NCBI GenBank assembly: GCA_024640405.1
Contig: JAHEFB010000007.1
Coordinates: 1 to 64,000, forward strand
Origin: Alphaproteobacteria bacterium
GTDB taxonomy: Bacteria > Pseudomonadota > Alphaproteobacteria > Rhizobiales > Aestuariivirgaceae
Reading direction: 5' to 3'
DNA: 64,000 nucleotides
Shown here: piece after piece, positions 16,794 through 26,550 of the stretch
How positions within the stretch are numbered: the stretch's first letter is position 1
How the letters are laid out: every line of letters begins with the position of its first letter
Position numbers and translations under genes: made by a program
Notes under the pieces: model-generated
Seen by the model: only the letters and a program-made list of their open reading frames with translations
Database searches by the model: none
What the model was told of the DNA's origin: nothing

Positions 16794-17806
16794 CGATAGA
16801 CCAGCTGTTGACCTATGCCGAGGCTTTCGGCCTTTTTCAGCATGGCGGCCCCCAGTGCGATGTCCGACAGAGACAACCCGCGATGCCAGAACAGGATGGT
16901 TTCGTCGTCTCGCTCGCGGCCGGACTTAGCCCCCGTGATGATCTGGCAGAGTTCGCCATGAACGGTTTCCTCGGATATCATGCCGGCGTCGATGTGTGGC
17001 CTGAGTGCTCCGAGTTTTCCGGCGCGGAACTGGCTGAAATCATCGATGACCACCTTGTCCATGATGTCCGTCATCCGGATGTCGAGGGCCGACACCGTGC
17101 CATAGGGGATGACGCATGTGCCCGGTTTGACCCAGTCTGCCCTGAACAACTCTTCACGTTCGGCCAGTCGGGAGGCTTCGACCATGATGTCGGCGCCTTC
17201 CAGGCAGTCACGCCAGTTGTCGGTTACCGTAATTTTCTTGCCAAGGTCGGCCTGCAGCCTTGCCGCAAAGGCTTCGCGGCTCTCCGGGCGGCGTGAATGC
17301 ACCCTGATCTCGTCAAAGTCATACAGGTGGTTCAGCAACCGGACGTTCCAGTAGGCGGTGCCGCGGGCACCGACATGACCCAGGATTTTTGAATTTTTGC
17401 GCGCCAGATGCTTTGCGCCGATGGCGGTCAATGCGCCGGTTCTGGCATCAGTGATCAGGGTGGCATCAAGAATGGCAATGGGCATGCCGGTCTGCGGGTC
17501 GAACAGGTTGAGCAGCGCCATTTCCGACGGCAGGCCCTTTTTGTAATTGTCGACATAGTCGCCAACGATTTTGACGCCGGCCAGTTGCAGCGGGGCCACA
17601 TAGCCACGCAGCACATTGAAATGGCCGTTGAAGGCCGGATCAGGCGTCAGATGCATGCGCGGTTCGATCACGGCACCATCCGGGGTGCCTTGCGCAACAA
17701 GGCCCTGTTCGACGGCCGCGATGATTTCATCATCCGTCATTGCCAGACGATCAATGTCAGGTCCACTCAGCCAGGTCAGCTTCACAGGCTCCAATGAATT
17801 GCTCAT
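16790..17806 (-). CDS. Ornithine cyclodeaminase/mu-crystallin family protein
   Basis: A 338-residue protein of the family that holds ornithine cyclodeaminase, delta1-pyrroline-2-carboxylate reductase, ketimine reductases and opine-type enzymes. Visible family marks are [21 protein letters not shown] (split here as [10 protein letters not shown] and ALLNLFD), [19 protein letters not shown], and the Rossmann segment [18 protein letters not shown] chose the ATG at 17806 because it overlaps the cysNC stop as ATGA; the frame extends to 17830. It is the third gene of the cysD-cysNC unit and converges on the lyase fusion. The substrate cannot be read; imine reduction for hydroxyproline breakdown is one option. 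Confidence 0.85.
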   Translation of the reverse strand: MSNSLEPVKLTWLSGPDIDRLAMTDDEIIAAVEQGLVAQGTPDGAVIEPRMHLTPDPAFNGHFNVLRGYVAPLQLAGVKIVGDYVDNYKKGLPSEMALLNLFDPQTGMPIAILDATLITDARTGALTAIGAKHLARKNSKILGHVGARGTAYWNVRLLNHLYDFDEIRVHSRRPESREAFAARLQADLGKKITVTDNWRDCLEGADIMVEASRLAEREELFRADWVKPGTCVIPYGTVSALDIRMTDIMDKVVIDDFSQFRAGKLGALRPHIDAGMISEETVHGELCQIITGAKSGRERDDETILFWHRGLSLSDIALGAAMLKKAESLGIGQQLVYR

Positions 17807-19707
17807 GCCGGTTTCAATCTCCCGGTACATTCCAGGTGGTCGATGATCTCGCCGGCAGTTGTTTCGGGAGATTTCTCTGCCGTATTGATCGTGATTTCAG
17901 CGTTTTCGGGTGCTTCGTAGTCGCTGTCTATGCCGGTGAAATTCTTGATCTCGCCTGCACGGGCCTTTGCGTACAAGCCCTTGACATCGCGTGCTTCACA
18001 GACTGCAAGCGGCGTGTCGACGTGGACTTCGATGAATTCTCCCTGTTCCAGCATGTCGCGCGCCATGCGGCGTTCTGCACGAAATGGAGAAATAAAGGAT
18101 ACCAGTACGATGAGGCCGGAATCCGCCATCAGTTTTGACACTTCTGCAACCCGGCGGATGTTTTCCACCCGGTCGGCATCGGTGAAGCCGAGATCCCTGT
18201 TCAGCCCGTGGCGCACATTGTCTCCATCAAGCAGATAGGTGTGATGGCCCATCGCGGTGAGACGTTTTTCAACGATGTTGGCGACTGTCGATTTGCCGGA
18301 GCCGGACAGGCCGGTGAACCACAACACGGATGGCTGCTGGTTCTTGGTGGCTGCACGTGTGCCCTTGTTGATGTCGAGCGCCTGCCAGTGAATGTTGCTG
18401 GACCGTCTGAGCGCAAAATTGATCAATCCCATGCCGACCGTTGCATTGCTGATGCGGTCGATGATGACAAAGCCGCCAAGGTCGCGATTTTCGGCATAGG
18501 CGGTAAACGGCAACGGCTCATCAAGAGAGATATTGCACATGCCTATCTGGTTGAGTTCCAGGGTTTTCGCGGCAGTATGTTCCAGCGTGTTTACGTTGAC
18601 CTCATACTTGGGTTGCGCGAGTTTGGCCGGCACCGTCCGGGCGCCCAGTTTTACCATATAGGGTCTGCCGGGCAGCATGGGTTCATCGCCCATCCACAAC
18701 ACCTGGGCTTCAAACTGGTCAGCCACTTCAACCGGCGCATCGGCAGCACAGATGACATTGCCGCGGCTGGCGTCTATTTCATCATCCAGGGTCACCATGA
18801 TCGCCTGGCCTGCCTGTGCCTGGTCAAGATCGCCACCATGGACAACAATGCGCGAAATGCTGCTTTCGCGAGCCGAAGGCAGCACCTTCACCCGGTCGCC
18901 CCGCTTCAGGGTTCCCGATACCAGCGTGCCTGCGAATCCACGGAATGTGCGATCCGGCCGGCACACCCACTGAACCGGCAGACGGGCAGGTTGATCATCA
19001 TTGTTTTGCGTCACATCGACGGTTTCGAGGTGCTGCAGCAGGCAGGGACCCTTGTACCAGGGAAATTCCTTACCCGGTTCGGTGATATTGCAACCGGTCA
19101 GTGCCGACATGGGAATGCAGGTCACACTGTCGGCGCCAATCTCCCTGGCGAAGTCCAGAAATTCGCTTTCGATATCGCGATAGGTGGCTTCGTCATTGTC
19201 CACAAGATCCATCTTGTTGACGGCAAGCACCAACTGCCGAATACCCAGCAGCGTGACGATATAGGCATGGCGGCGGGTCTGGGTCAGGATGCCTTTGGTC
19301 GCATCCACCAGCAGCACCGCAAGATCAGCGGTCGAGGCACCGGTTGCCATATTGCGGGTGTATTGTTCATGGCCGGGAGTATCGGCCACGATGAACTTGC
19401 GCTTTGGCGTTGTGAAGGCGCGATAAGCTACATCAATAGTGATGCCTTGTTCGCGCTCTGCTGCGAGCCCGTCCACAAGTAGTGCAAAGTCAACGTTGCC
19501 ATTTTGAGTGCCGCCGCGTTTCGAGTCTGCTTCAAGCGCCGACAACTGGTCGTCAAAGATCAGTTTTGATTCATAGAGCATCCGGCCGATCAGGGTGGAC
19601 TTTCCATCATCAACCGATCCGCATGTGATAAACCGCAACATGTCCTTGGCGGACTGCTCAGCCAGATAGGTTTCGATATTGCCGGCTGTGAGATCAGGGG
19701 TCTGCAT
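17803..19707 (-). CDS. cysNC: Sulfate adenylyltransferase subunit 1 / APS kinase fusion
   Basis: A 634-residue fusion. Residues 1-430 are the CysN GTPase: GSVDDGKST (30-38), DTPGHEQY near 109, NKMD near 164, followed by two beta-barrel domains. Residues about 455-634 are the APS kinase CysC: P-loop GLSGSGKST near 467, [10 protein letters not shown], and [13 protein letters not shown]. With CysD it makes APS from sulfate and ATP using GTP hydrolysis, and the kinase part makes PAPS. The start overlaps the cysD stop (TGATG) and the stop overlaps the cyclodeaminase-like start (ATGA). Confidence 0.97.
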   Translation of the reverse strand: MQTPDLTAGNIETYLAEQSAKDMLRFITCGSVDDGKSTLIGRMLYESKLIFDDQLSALEADSKRGGTQNGNVDFALLVDGLAAEREQGITIDVAYRAFTTPKRKFIVADTPGHEQYTRNMATGASTADLAVLLVDATKGILTQTRRHAYIVTLLGIRQLVLAVNKMDLVDNDEATYRDIESEFLDFAREIGADSVTCIPMSALTGCNITEPGKEFPWYKGPCLLQHLETVDVTQNNDDQPARLPVQWVCRPDRTFRGFAGTLVSGTLKRGDRVKVLPSARESSISRIVVHGGDLDQAQAGQAIMVTLDDEIDASRGNVICAADAPVEVADQFEAQVLWMGDEPMLPGRPYMVKLGARTVPAKLAQPKYEVNVNTLEHTAAKTLELNQIGMCNISLDEPLPFTAYAENRDLGGFVIIDRISNATVGMGLINFALRRSSNIHWQALDINKGTRAATKNQQPSVLWFTGLSGSGKSTVANIVEKRLTAMGHHTYLLDGDNVRHGLNRDLGFTDADRVENIRRVAEVSKLMADSGLIVLVSFISPFRAERRMARDMLEQGEFIEVHVDTPLAVCEARDVKGLYAKARAGEIKNFTGIDSDYEAPENAEITINTAEKSPETTAGEIIDHLECTGRLKPA

Positions 19708-20618
19708 CAGAAATACCCCTCCTGTTTTTTCTTTTCCATCGAAGATGACTGGTTATGATCTATCACGCGGCCGGCGCGCTCCGACGTTGTGGTGACCAGC
19801 ATTTCGGCAATGATTTCTTCCAGCGTCGTAGCGCTGCTCTCGGTGGCGCCGGTCAGCGGATAACAGCCCAGTGTACGAAACCGTACCATTTGCGTTGCGG
19901 GCTGTTCACCATCGTGCAGCAGCAGGCGATCGTCATCGACCATGATCAGTTCGTTGTCGCGTCTCACGACCGGCCTGGGGGCCGCAAAATACAGCGGAAC
20001 GATGGGAATGTTCTCGGCGCGGATGTATTGCCAGATGTCCAGTTCCGTCCAGTTGGACAGAGGGAAGACACGCATGGATTCACCCTTGTTGATACGGGCA
20101 TTGTAAGCCCGCCAGATTTCCGGGCGCTGGGTCTTTGGGTCCCAGCGATGCTGCGCATTGCGGAACGAGAAAATACGCTCCTTGGCGCGGGACTTTTCTT
20201 CGTCGCGGCGGGCGCCGCCGAAAGCAGCGTCAAAACCATACTTGTCGAGCGCCTGCTTGAGGCCTTCGGTTTTCATCACCTCGGTGTGACGCGCCGATCC
20301 GGATGTAAACGGGTTTATGCCGTCCCGCACACCTTCTTCATTGATGTGGACAATCAGATCCAGGTCGAGCTGTTTTGCGGTCTGGTCGCGAAACTCGATC
20401 ATCTCCCTGAACTTCCAGGTGGTGTCCACATGCAGCAGCGGGAAAGGGGGTTTTGCCGGATAAAACGCCTTCATGGCCAGATGCAGCATGACGGCGGAAT
20501 CCTTGCCGACGGAATACAACATCACCGGCTTTTCACATTGCGCCACGACCTCGCGCATGATGTGAATGCTTTCGGCTTCAAGTTGTTCGAGATGACTCGG
20601 TCTGTGTGCTTGGGTCAT
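19707..20618 (-). CDS. cysD: Sulfate adenylyltransferase subunit 2
   Basis: A 303-residue ATP-PP-loop protein, the catalytic ATP sulfurylase subunit. The PP motif is [14 protein letters not shown] near residue 36; [16 protein letters not shown] and [14 protein letters not shown] are diagnostic of CysD. I chose the ATG at 20618 with GAGAG upstream; the frame remains open to 20687. It is the first gene of the minus-strand unit cysD-cysNC-cyclodeaminase-like. It is divergent from the methyltransferase gene at 20817, with about 200 bases between them that should hold both promoters. Confidence 0.96.
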   Translation of the reverse strand: MTQAHRPSHLEQLEAESIHIMREVVAQCEKPVMLYSVGKDSAVMLHLAMKAFYPAKPPFPLLHVDTTWKFREMIEFRDQTAKQLDLDLIVHINEEGVRDGINPFTSGSARHTEVMKTEGLKQALDKYGFDAAFGGARRDEEKSRAKERIFSFRNAQHRWDPKTQRPEIWRAYNARINKGESMRVFPLSNWTELDIWQYIRAENIPIVPLYFAAPRPVVRRDNELIMVDDDRLLLHDGEQPATQMVRFRTLGCYPLTGATESSATTLEEIIAEMLVTTTSERAGRVIDHNQSSSMEKKKQEGYF

Positions 20619-20816
20619 TCGGCTCTCGGAAAATACGGGGCGAAAATAGTGTCGGCTGCATTCATCGTGATTGTGGGAAATTGTCAATGTGCGAAATTGT
20701 CAACGAGTGTCCCGCAATGCCAAGAATTTGTCTTCATTGGTCATGTTGGCTTTGTTGTGCAGGCCTAGCGTCAATAAGGTGAACAACGGCCTGAAAACCA
20801 TTGAGAGGACGGTGTC

Positions 20817-22364
20817 ATGTCAGCACGCCAGGGTGGAAGACGCAGAACACGAGGCGGAGCCGCCAGACCGGACCGGTCCTCGGGGCAGTTACCTGAACCG
20901 ATCGGGGTGTTCCGCAACCCACTGCCGCCGGTTGAACTGCTGGATGCGACCGATCTCAACCGGTTGATCGATGCCGCATTCCGGGTGTTGCAGGAGTCTG
21001 GCCTGGAATTTCTGTCTGTCAGGTGCCTGGATATTCTGGAAAAGAACGGGTGCAAGGTCGACCGCGAAACCGGAATTGCCCGCATGGATCGCGCGACGGT
21101 CGAGCACTTTGTCGGCCGTGCGCCGGAAACCTTTACGGTACATGCCCGCAACCCGGACCGAAATACGATCATGGGCGGCAATTATATCAACTTCAATACT
21201 GTGGGCTCACCGCCAAACATCAATGACCTGGACCATGGCAGGCGTCCTGGCACCTATCAGGCTCTGGTCGATCTGATAAAACTCAATCATTCGCTGGGCG
21301 TGTGCCATACCATGGGCGGCTCGGTTGTCGAGCCGATGGATTTGCCGGTGCCGACCCGGCATCTGGACAATGCCTATGCCATATTGAAATACACCGACCG
21401 GCCGGCATTCGTGCGCACGGTTTCCGAGTTTCGGGCCAAGGATGCCATCGAGATGGTGGCAATTGCCCGCGGTGTCAGTCTCGATCGGCTGAGGACAGAA
21501 TGCTCGCTGCTGACGTCTTTCAACGTCAACAGTCCGCGCCGGGTGGACGAGGAATTGCTTGAGGGGCTTTTGTGCTTCGGCGAATACGGTCAGGCGGTGG
21601 CCATTACACCGTTCACGCTGGCAGGCGCCATGAGCCCGGTCACGGTTGCAGGCTCTCTGGTTCAACAGACCGCGGAAGCGCTTTCGGTCATTGCGCTGTC
21701 GCAGATGGCAAACCCTGGCGCACCGGTACTGTTTGGCGGGTTTACCTCGAACGTGGACATGAAAACCGGTGCGCCGGCGTTCGGTACGCCGGAGTATGTC
21801 AAGGCTGTGCTGATTGGCGGTCAGATTGCCCGCCACTTCAAGCTGCCTTACCGGTCGTCGAACGTGAATGCCTCCAACTGTGTCGATGCACAATCGACCT
21901 ATGAGTCCGCAATGTCCCTGTGGGCGGTGATCATGGGGCATGCCAATATCGTGCATCACGGGCTGGGCTGGCTGGAGGGCGGCCTGTCGGCCTCCATGGA
22001 AAAGTGTGTGATTGATGCTGAAATGATCCGGCAGTGGGTGGCAGCACTTGCGCCGATGGATTTGAGCGATGAAGCGCTGGGCGTGGATGCCATAGCCGGC
22101 GTGGAACCAGGCGGGCACTTCTTTGGCGAAGCACACACACTTGATCGATTTGAGACAGCGTTCTATCAACCGATGGTGTCAGACTGGCGCAATTTCGAGA
22201 CCTGGGAAGAGGCCGGCGCCATAAACGCCACACAGCGGGCGAATGTGATCTGGAAACAGATGCTGGAGGCTTATGAAGAACCACCAATGGACGAAGCGGT
22301 TGACGAGGGTCTGCAGGATTTCATGAAGCGCCGCAAGCATGAACTCAAGGATGTGCAGCCTTAA
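20817..22364 (+). CDS. MttB-like trimethylamine/betaine methyltransferase family protein
   Basis: A 515-residue protein of the MttB superfamily. Marks include GLEFLSVRCLDILEKNGC, AGAMSPVTVAGSLVQQ and GTPEYVKAVLIGGQ. There is no in-frame amber codon, so unlike archaeal MttB it has no pyrrolysine and belongs with the non-Pyl members, some of which demethylate glycine betaine or other quaternary amines onto a corrinoid protein. No corrinoid protein, activase or methyltransferase partner lies nearby. GAGAGGAC precedes the ATG. Its TAA stop abuts a truncated mosaic repeat. Substrate unknown. Confidence 0.85.
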   Translation: MSARQGGRRRTRGGAARPDRSSGQLPEPIGVFRNPLPPVELLDATDLNRLIDAAFRVLQESGLEFLSVRCLDILEKNGCKVDRETGIARMDRATVEHFVGRAPETFTVHARNPDRNTIMGGNYINFNTVGSPPNINDLDHGRRPGTYQALVDLIKLNHSLGVCHTMGGSVVEPMDLPVPTRHLDNAYAILKYTDRPAFVRTVSEFRAKDAIEMVAIARGVSLDRLRTECSLLTSFNVNSPRRVDEELLEGLLCFGEYGQAVAITPFTLAGAMSPVTVAGSLVQQTAEALSVIALSQMANPGAPVLFGGFTSNVDMKTGAPAFGTPEYVKAVLIGGQIARHFKLPYRSSNVNASNCVDAQSTYESAMSLWAVIMGHANIVHHGLGWLEGGLSASMEKCVIDAEMIRQWVAALAPMDLSDEALGVDAIAGVEPGGHFFGEAHTLDRFETAFYQPMVSDWRNFETWEEAGAINATQRANVIWKQMLEAYEEPPMDEAVDEGLQDFMKRRKHELKDVQP

Positions 22365-22466
22365 AGCGGTTTGCCCTTATTCTGAATCATTTGACCGCGC
22401 TCCTGCGGCTGCTGGCCAGGCATGGCCAACGCCGTGGTCTGCTTGACCATAACAAGAGAAAACCGG
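22362..22466. repeat. Truncated mosaic repeat, copy F
   Basis: The terminal arm (AGCGGTTTGCCCTTATTC, then ATCATTTGACC) begins at the stop codon of the MttB-like gene. It is followed, in inverted orientation relative to copy E, by core 2: the reverse strand reads GTCAAGCAGACCACGGCG, close to GTCAACCAGATCACGGCG at 60325-60342. The opposite arm and core 1 are missing. This looks like half an element and accounts for most of the 140-base gap before the convergent aconitase-X gene. Confidence 0.6.
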
Positions 22467-22504
22467 CTTCAAGGTCAGGACCTTAAGCTGAAAAACGCCC
22501 GGCG

Positions 22505-22945
22505 TTATCGGTGTTTGTCCCCGGATGCCCGAGCCAGCAGCAATATTTGTCCGCTGGTTGAGGCTGAAACCGCAACGGCTTGCCGCAAGGACATAAAACC
22601 CTTGCCGGGCAATTCCAGTACCGGACACACCAGGCCATACAGCCTGTCGGCGACCGCAGCGCCGATCATGACATTTGCGTCGGCTGTTGCCATGATGATG
22701 GCTCTGGGTGCCGTACCGAGGCGGATGGCTTCCGCCACGCCGCCGGGTGTGCCGCCCGAGCCGCGGGTTGCGGGCAGAACGAGCATGGTATCTTTGAGAC
22801 ACTTGCCGTTCTGCGGGTGGTTGTTGTCGACGATAATGCCGGTTGCCGGGTCAAATCCGCCCCAGAAACTCAACGGTTCATCAAGCCACAGTACGGGTCC
22901 TTCAGCGGTGCCGGGGTACAAGACCCTTGCCTGCAGTTGCGTCAT
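22505..22945 (-). CDS. Aconitase X small subunit (DUF126 swivel domain)
   Basis: A 146-residue protein of the DUF126 family, the swivel domain of aconitase X. Marks are EGPVLWLDEPLSFWGGFDP, GIIVDNNHPQ and the loop PATRGSGGTPGGVAEA, which shapes the active site with the large subunit. Split large and small subunits are known for archaeal phosphomevalonate dehydratase and some bacterial cis-3-hydroxyproline dehydratases. The ATG at 22945 overlaps the large-subunit stop (TGATG), so equal amounts are expected. It is the last gene of the operon that begins at 27663. Confidence 0.88.
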   Translation of the reverse strand: MTQLQARVLYPGTAEGPVLWLDEPLSFWGGFDPATGIIVDNNHPQNGKCLKDTMLVLPATRGSGGTPGGVAEAIRLGTAPRAIIMATADANVMIGAAVADRLYGLVCPVLELPGKGFMSLRQAVAVSASTSGQILLLARASGDKHR

Positions 22946-24222
22946 CAGGACAACTCCCGCCACAGGCTTTCGTCACGCCAGACTTCACCTTTTACCGCGG
23001 TTTCAGCACATTCTTTCAGCGATCCGAAACACACTTCCACATCCAGCATACCGGGCGCATACCAGGCCCATTTGGCGGCGTTCGTCATGACCCGGCCCCT
23101 GCAGCCGCGCACAGCCGGCGAAAAGTAGGTGCAGGTATCGACAATAATCTGTGCTCCGGCACTTTCCAGAATTTCAATCCAGCCTTTTTGCGCGGCAAGG
23201 TCGCGGACATGGCGGCTGGTTGAAATATAGAGCCTGGCGCCAGCGTGAACCTTTCGGCCCTTCAGCATTGGAATCAGGCTTGCAAACTCGGTGAACGAAA
23301 AATGCGGGGTGCCCAGGGCCACCATCTCAACCGGTCCGTCGCTGGCGCTGGTCAGGCTGCGCCGGGCTGCAGCAAGAGTGTCCAGGGTAACCTTGACGGT
23401 TTGCGCGGGTTGGTGGCCCGCAAAGGCGGTTTGCTGATCGGGAGCTTCCGGGGTGCGTCCGATACCGTGCCAGTGTTCGACACCCCCGGATGCAGCGGCG
23501 GCGGCTGAAACCGCCTTCAGGGCATCTTCGCCAACAGCCGGATCAACGGCGTCTATGGCGGGTATCTGTTTGCCTGCCGCAAGACCGATGGCGGTCCCGA
23601 CCAGGTGATAGTAGATATCCTGCTGCTTCAGACTGTCAGGGATGGCAGTTGTGTCAATCAGCAGTCTGGCGCGGCGGCCTTCATCCGTGTGCAGGCCGCA
23701 CATCGGCGCATAGCCGGTCAACCCGCAGGCCACATCCAGATAGTCGCCATACTTGTTGGTGCGGGCGCCAACGGCGGCATTGTAGAAACTGACAGCATTG
23801 CTTTCACCGACCACGATGTGGTCTGCCAGCCGGGGGCCGTCCGGTAGCTGATAGGGTGCACATGTCCATACGGTGCGGCATCCCAGGTCTGCATAGAGCT
23901 GCATCAGCTCTCTTGCACCGCGAGCTGTTTCGGTCGCGGGATCGCGAATGTTCTCATCCGCCAGGCTGACCAGCCCGTTGTTTGTCCAGGCGGGGATTTT
24001 GAATTTTGCCCCGGAATCAAGCATGAACCGGGCAAAGTCGACATGCGCGCGTCCGGCGTAAAAACACGCATCTATGTGGGCAAACGTTACCGGGACCAGG
24101 TCAGTCGCTCCCATCACAACAGCGGCGCGTTCAACCAGCTGCATGGCAAACTGCAGTGCCGGGCCGCAGTCACCCGACAACATTGCCCTGCAGTCGTCGT
24201 TCAGGTTCAAATCAACATTCAT
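22945..24222 (-). CDS. Aconitase X catalytic subunit (DUF521), hydroxyproline dehydratase-like
   Basis: A 425-residue AcnX large subunit. Conserved Cys-bearing segments are visible: TVWTCAPYQ, GLTGYAPMCGLHTDEGRRA and VDTCTYFSP; these match the Fe-binding and substrate sites of AcnX dehydratases. Bacterial AcnX enzymes characterised so far dehydrate cis-3-hydroxy-L-proline to delta1-pyrroline-2-carboxylate. Here the neighbours are a D-amino-acid dehydrogenase-like and a ThDP enzyme, so another 3-hydroxy acid is possible. Its start overlaps the HAD stop (ATGA) and its stop overlaps the small-subunit start. Confidence 0.88.
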   Translation of the reverse strand: MNVDLNLNDDCRAMLSGDCGPALQFAMQLVERAAVVMGATDLVPVTFAHIDACFYAGRAHVDFARFMLDSGAKFKIPAWTNNGLVSLADENIRDPATETARGARELMQLYADLGCRTVWTCAPYQLPDGPRLADHIVVGESNAVSFYNAAVGARTNKYGDYLDVACGLTGYAPMCGLHTDEGRRARLLIDTTAIPDSLKQQDIYYHLVGTAIGLAAGKQIPAIDAVDPAVGEDALKAVSAAAAASGGVEHWHGIGRTPEAPDQQTAFAGHQPAQTVKVTLDTLAAARRSLTSASDGPVEMVALGTPHFSFTEFASLIPMLKGRKVHAGARLYISTSRHVRDLAAQKGWIEILESAGAQIIVDTCTYFSPAVRGCRGRVMTNAAKWAWYAPGMLDVEVCFGSLKECAETAVKGEVWRDESLWRELS

Positions 24223-24923
24223 GCAGCGAGTTTGAGCATCCGGCGGATCAGTGCAAGGGTCTCGTCGTGATCACCGGTGACAAATTTTGCGCCACTGTCG
24301 GTCAGACGCCGGCGGCGGTCGGGGTGCACATGAAACCCGATAAAGTGGGTGCCGTTCCTGTGGCCGGCGTCGAGGTCGTTCAGATTGTCACCAATGAAAA
24401 CAATGCGGTCTGCAGGAAGGCCCAGATCCGAAATCACCCTCGCCAGCACTTCGTGCTTGTGACCGCTCTTGTCGGCGGTGCCGGGAAAAGCGCTGAGATG
24501 GTGCCAAAGTCCGGCCTCGCGAAGCCGGATTTCGGCTGCGCATCGCAGGTTGGCCGTGGCGATGCCGAGTGCCAGTTTTGGCACAGACGCCAGTCTGGTG
24601 ACGATGTCAGGTGCCTTGGGAACGATGCTGACCTCAAGCCTGCCGCTGCTGAAGCCATCTCTCAACTCTGCATCATAGGCTTCAACAAAAGCCTCATAGT
24701 GTGACGGCTGGAACCTGTTGCCGAGATGTTCATCCAGCACCTGGTGAATGATGTCATGGTCATTCCGTACCTTGTAGCTGTCCCAGTCCCGGGACAGGCC
24801 GGTAATGCCGAATACCCGTTCGAGTGGTGCAAAAAAAGCGTCTTCTTCTGGTTTCCCCAGATGGAGGAGGGGGCCATCAACATCAAAAATGACCGCACAG
24901 CTGTGGTCTGCAGTCACGTCCAT
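24219..24923 (-). CDS. HAD-superfamily hydrolase
   Basis: A 234-residue HAD hydrolase. Motif I is FDVDGPLL (the usual Thr after DG is Pro), motif II lies in LGIATANL, and motif IV is FIGDNLNDLDAG with the metal-binding Asp pair. An alpha-helical cap follows motif I, as in phosphoglycolate phosphatase-type members. The start ATG at 24923 overlaps the upstream stop (TGATG), and its own stop overlaps the AcnX start (ATGA), so it is firmly part of the operon. It may dephosphorylate a pathway intermediate or act in metabolite repair. Confidence 0.83.
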   Translation of the reverse strand: MDVTADHSCAVIFDVDGPLLHLGKPEEDAFFAPLERVFGITGLSRDWDSYKVRNDHDIIHQVLDEHLGNRFQPSHYEAFVEAYDAELRDGFSSGRLEVSIVPKAPDIVTRLASVPKLALGIATANLRCAAEIRLREAGLWHHLSAFPGTADKSGHKHEVLARVISDLGLPADRIVFIGDNLNDLDAGHRNGTHFIGFHVHPDRRRRLTDSGAKFVTGDHDETLALIRRMLKLAA

Positions 24924-26521
24924 CAACCTTTCACGATCGCAGGACGTACTTCGATCACCACCGGCTTTTCCGCCGCAAGGCCGGTTTTGATTGCCGATGA
25001 CAATTCATCCAGCGTTTGCGGTCTGATCGCATCGCAACCGTAGGCCTTGGCCAGTGCAGCGAAGTCGGGATTGATCAGGGTGACAGCATTTGGCTGGATA
25101 CCCTTGTGAACCATGTCATCGCGAATTTGGCCCAGAGCATCATTGTTCCACAACAGGACAACCAGCGGTTTGGCCAGTTCGGCAGCGGTTCCGAGTTCAT
25201 TGATGGTGTACTGCACACCATAGTCGCCGGCCATCGCGACCACCGGCTGGCCGGGACATCCGACGCGGGCACCAATTGCGGCGGGTAGCGCATAGCCCAG
25301 AGTGCCGAAGCCCGCTGGATGCAGGTAACAGTCAGGCTGTGAAAACCGCAGCACTTCGTTGGCAGCATAGGCGATCTGCGTCATGTCGGATGCAACAATA
25401 GTGTCTGCAGGAAGTGCAGCGCGGACAGTGTCGAGGACAGTGGTGATTGTTTCGCGCAACTCGTCATGGCCGTCGGCACAAGCCCTGCGCAGTGCTTTAA
25501 CCTCCGGAGCGCGCGCCTGTGTCTTGTCGGCGTCGGGCAAATTCGATGAAATCGCAGACAGAGTTGCGGCGGCGTCGCCGGTGATGGGCAGATCGGCAGG
25601 ATAAGGCCGGGCCAGGGAAGCGGGATCGATGTCTATCCGGATCAGGCCGGTTGTGATGTCAAAGGTCTGATACCAGAGATCTGTCTCAGACAGTTCCGTG
25701 CCAACGGCCAGCACGGCATCGGCACCCATGATGACCCTGGTTGCCAGTGGATTGGGTAGCAGGGCACCCGCCAGTAACGGATGACCGTCCGGCACAGCGC
25801 CCTTCGCCGCAATGGTTGTAAAGATGACGGCACCGGTTTTTTCGGCAATTTCTGCGGCGGCTGCACCTGAATGACGGGCACCGCCACCCAGTATGATCAC
25901 TGGTTTGTCTGCAGCCGAAAGCCTGGCAACGGCTGCTGCAATCTGGTCCGGTGTGGCCTGCGGCTTCGACGCCAGCTGACGCGGTTGCCAGCCATCGCCT
26001 GCAGGTTGTTTAAGCACATCCAGAGGAATTTCCAGATACACGGGCCGGGGGCGGGAAGATGCGAAAAGCGAGAACGCTTCAGCGATCCGGTCCTGTACGT
26101 CTCTTGCGGTGTAACATGTGGCGGCAAGTTGCGAGACTGTAGCTGCTGCGTTGAGCTGCGAGCGCATTTCATGCAGCCTGCCTCGGCCCTGACCCCAGTC
26201 TTTCACGTCAAGGGTCGATGAAATCACCAGTATCGGTACGGAGTCCGAGAACGCCTGGCCCATCGGTGTCATGATGTTTGTAAGGCCCGGACCGGTAATG
26301 GTGAAACAAACGCCGGGCTTTCCGGATGCACGGGCATACCCATCTGCCATGAAGCCGGCACCCTGCTCATGCCGGGTCAGAATGTGGGTGATGCCAGACC
26401 GAGGAAGGGCACGGTACATTTCGACATTATGCACGCCGGGAATGCCGAACACGTCAGTTACACCATAGGCTTCCAGCAATCCGACCAGCGCCTCACCAAC
26501 ACTTACTCCACCGTCATTCAT
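24923..26521 (-). CDS. Thiamine-diphosphate-dependent 2-oxo acid decarboxylase (AruI-like)
   Basis: A 532-residue ThDP enzyme of the acetolactate synthase/decarboxylase superfamily. The catalytic Glu is in TRHEQGAGFMADGYAR; the central domain carries ILGGGARHSG; the cofactor motif is GDYGVQYTINEL followed by WNND, with GDY for the usual GDG. By memory the N-terminus (LLEAYGVTDVFGIPGVHNVE) fits the 5-guanidino-2-oxopentanoate decarboxylase AruI group. With the DauA-like dehydrogenase gene 29 bases upstream it would give oxidation then decarboxylation of D-arginine or a similar amino acid. AAGGA precedes the ATG. Substrate is inferred. Confidence 0.8.
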   Translation of the reverse strand: MNDGGVSVGEALVGLLEAYGVTDVFGIPGVHNVEMYRALPRSGITHILTRHEQGAGFMADGYARASGKPGVCFTITGPGLTNIMTPMGQAFSDSVPILVISSTLDVKDWGQGRGRLHEMRSQLNAAATVSQLAATCYTARDVQDRIAEAFSLFASSRPRPVYLEIPLDVLKQPAGDGWQPRQLASKPQATPDQIAAAVARLSAADKPVIILGGGARHSGAAAAEIAEKTGAVIFTTIAAKGAVPDGHPLLAGALLPNPLATRVIMGADAVLAVGTELSETDLWYQTFDITTGLIRIDIDPASLARPYPADLPITGDAAATLSAISSNLPDADKTQARAPEVKALRRACADGHDELRETITTVLDTVRAALPADTIVASDMTQIAYAANEVLRFSQPDCYLHPAGFGTLGYALPAAIGARVGCPGQPVVAMAGDYGVQYTINELGTAAELAKPLVVLLWNNDALGQIRDDMVHKGIQPNAVTLINPDFAALAKAYGCDAIRPQTLDELSSAIKTGLAAEKPVVIEVRPAIVKG

Positions 26522-26550
26522 CGGTTTTTTCCTTCAGGTCACGACCTTGT

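Noticed and set aside
18208-19482. A 424-codon plus-strand open frame inside cysNC
   Set aside because: It is antisense to unmistakable CysN/CysC motifs; the translation is His/Gln/Arg-rich with no domain.
19755-20768. A 337-codon plus-strand open frame inside cysD
   Set aside because: Antisense shadow of CysD, with no ribosome site and no recognisable fold.
21207-22169. A 320-codon minus-strand frame inside the MttB-like gene
   Set aside because: Low-quality His/Arg/Gln-rich translation opposite a complete family member.
20817-22364. Pyrrolysine (in-frame TAG) in the MttB-like gene
   Set aside because: The frame reads through 515 sense codons to TAA with no internal TAG.
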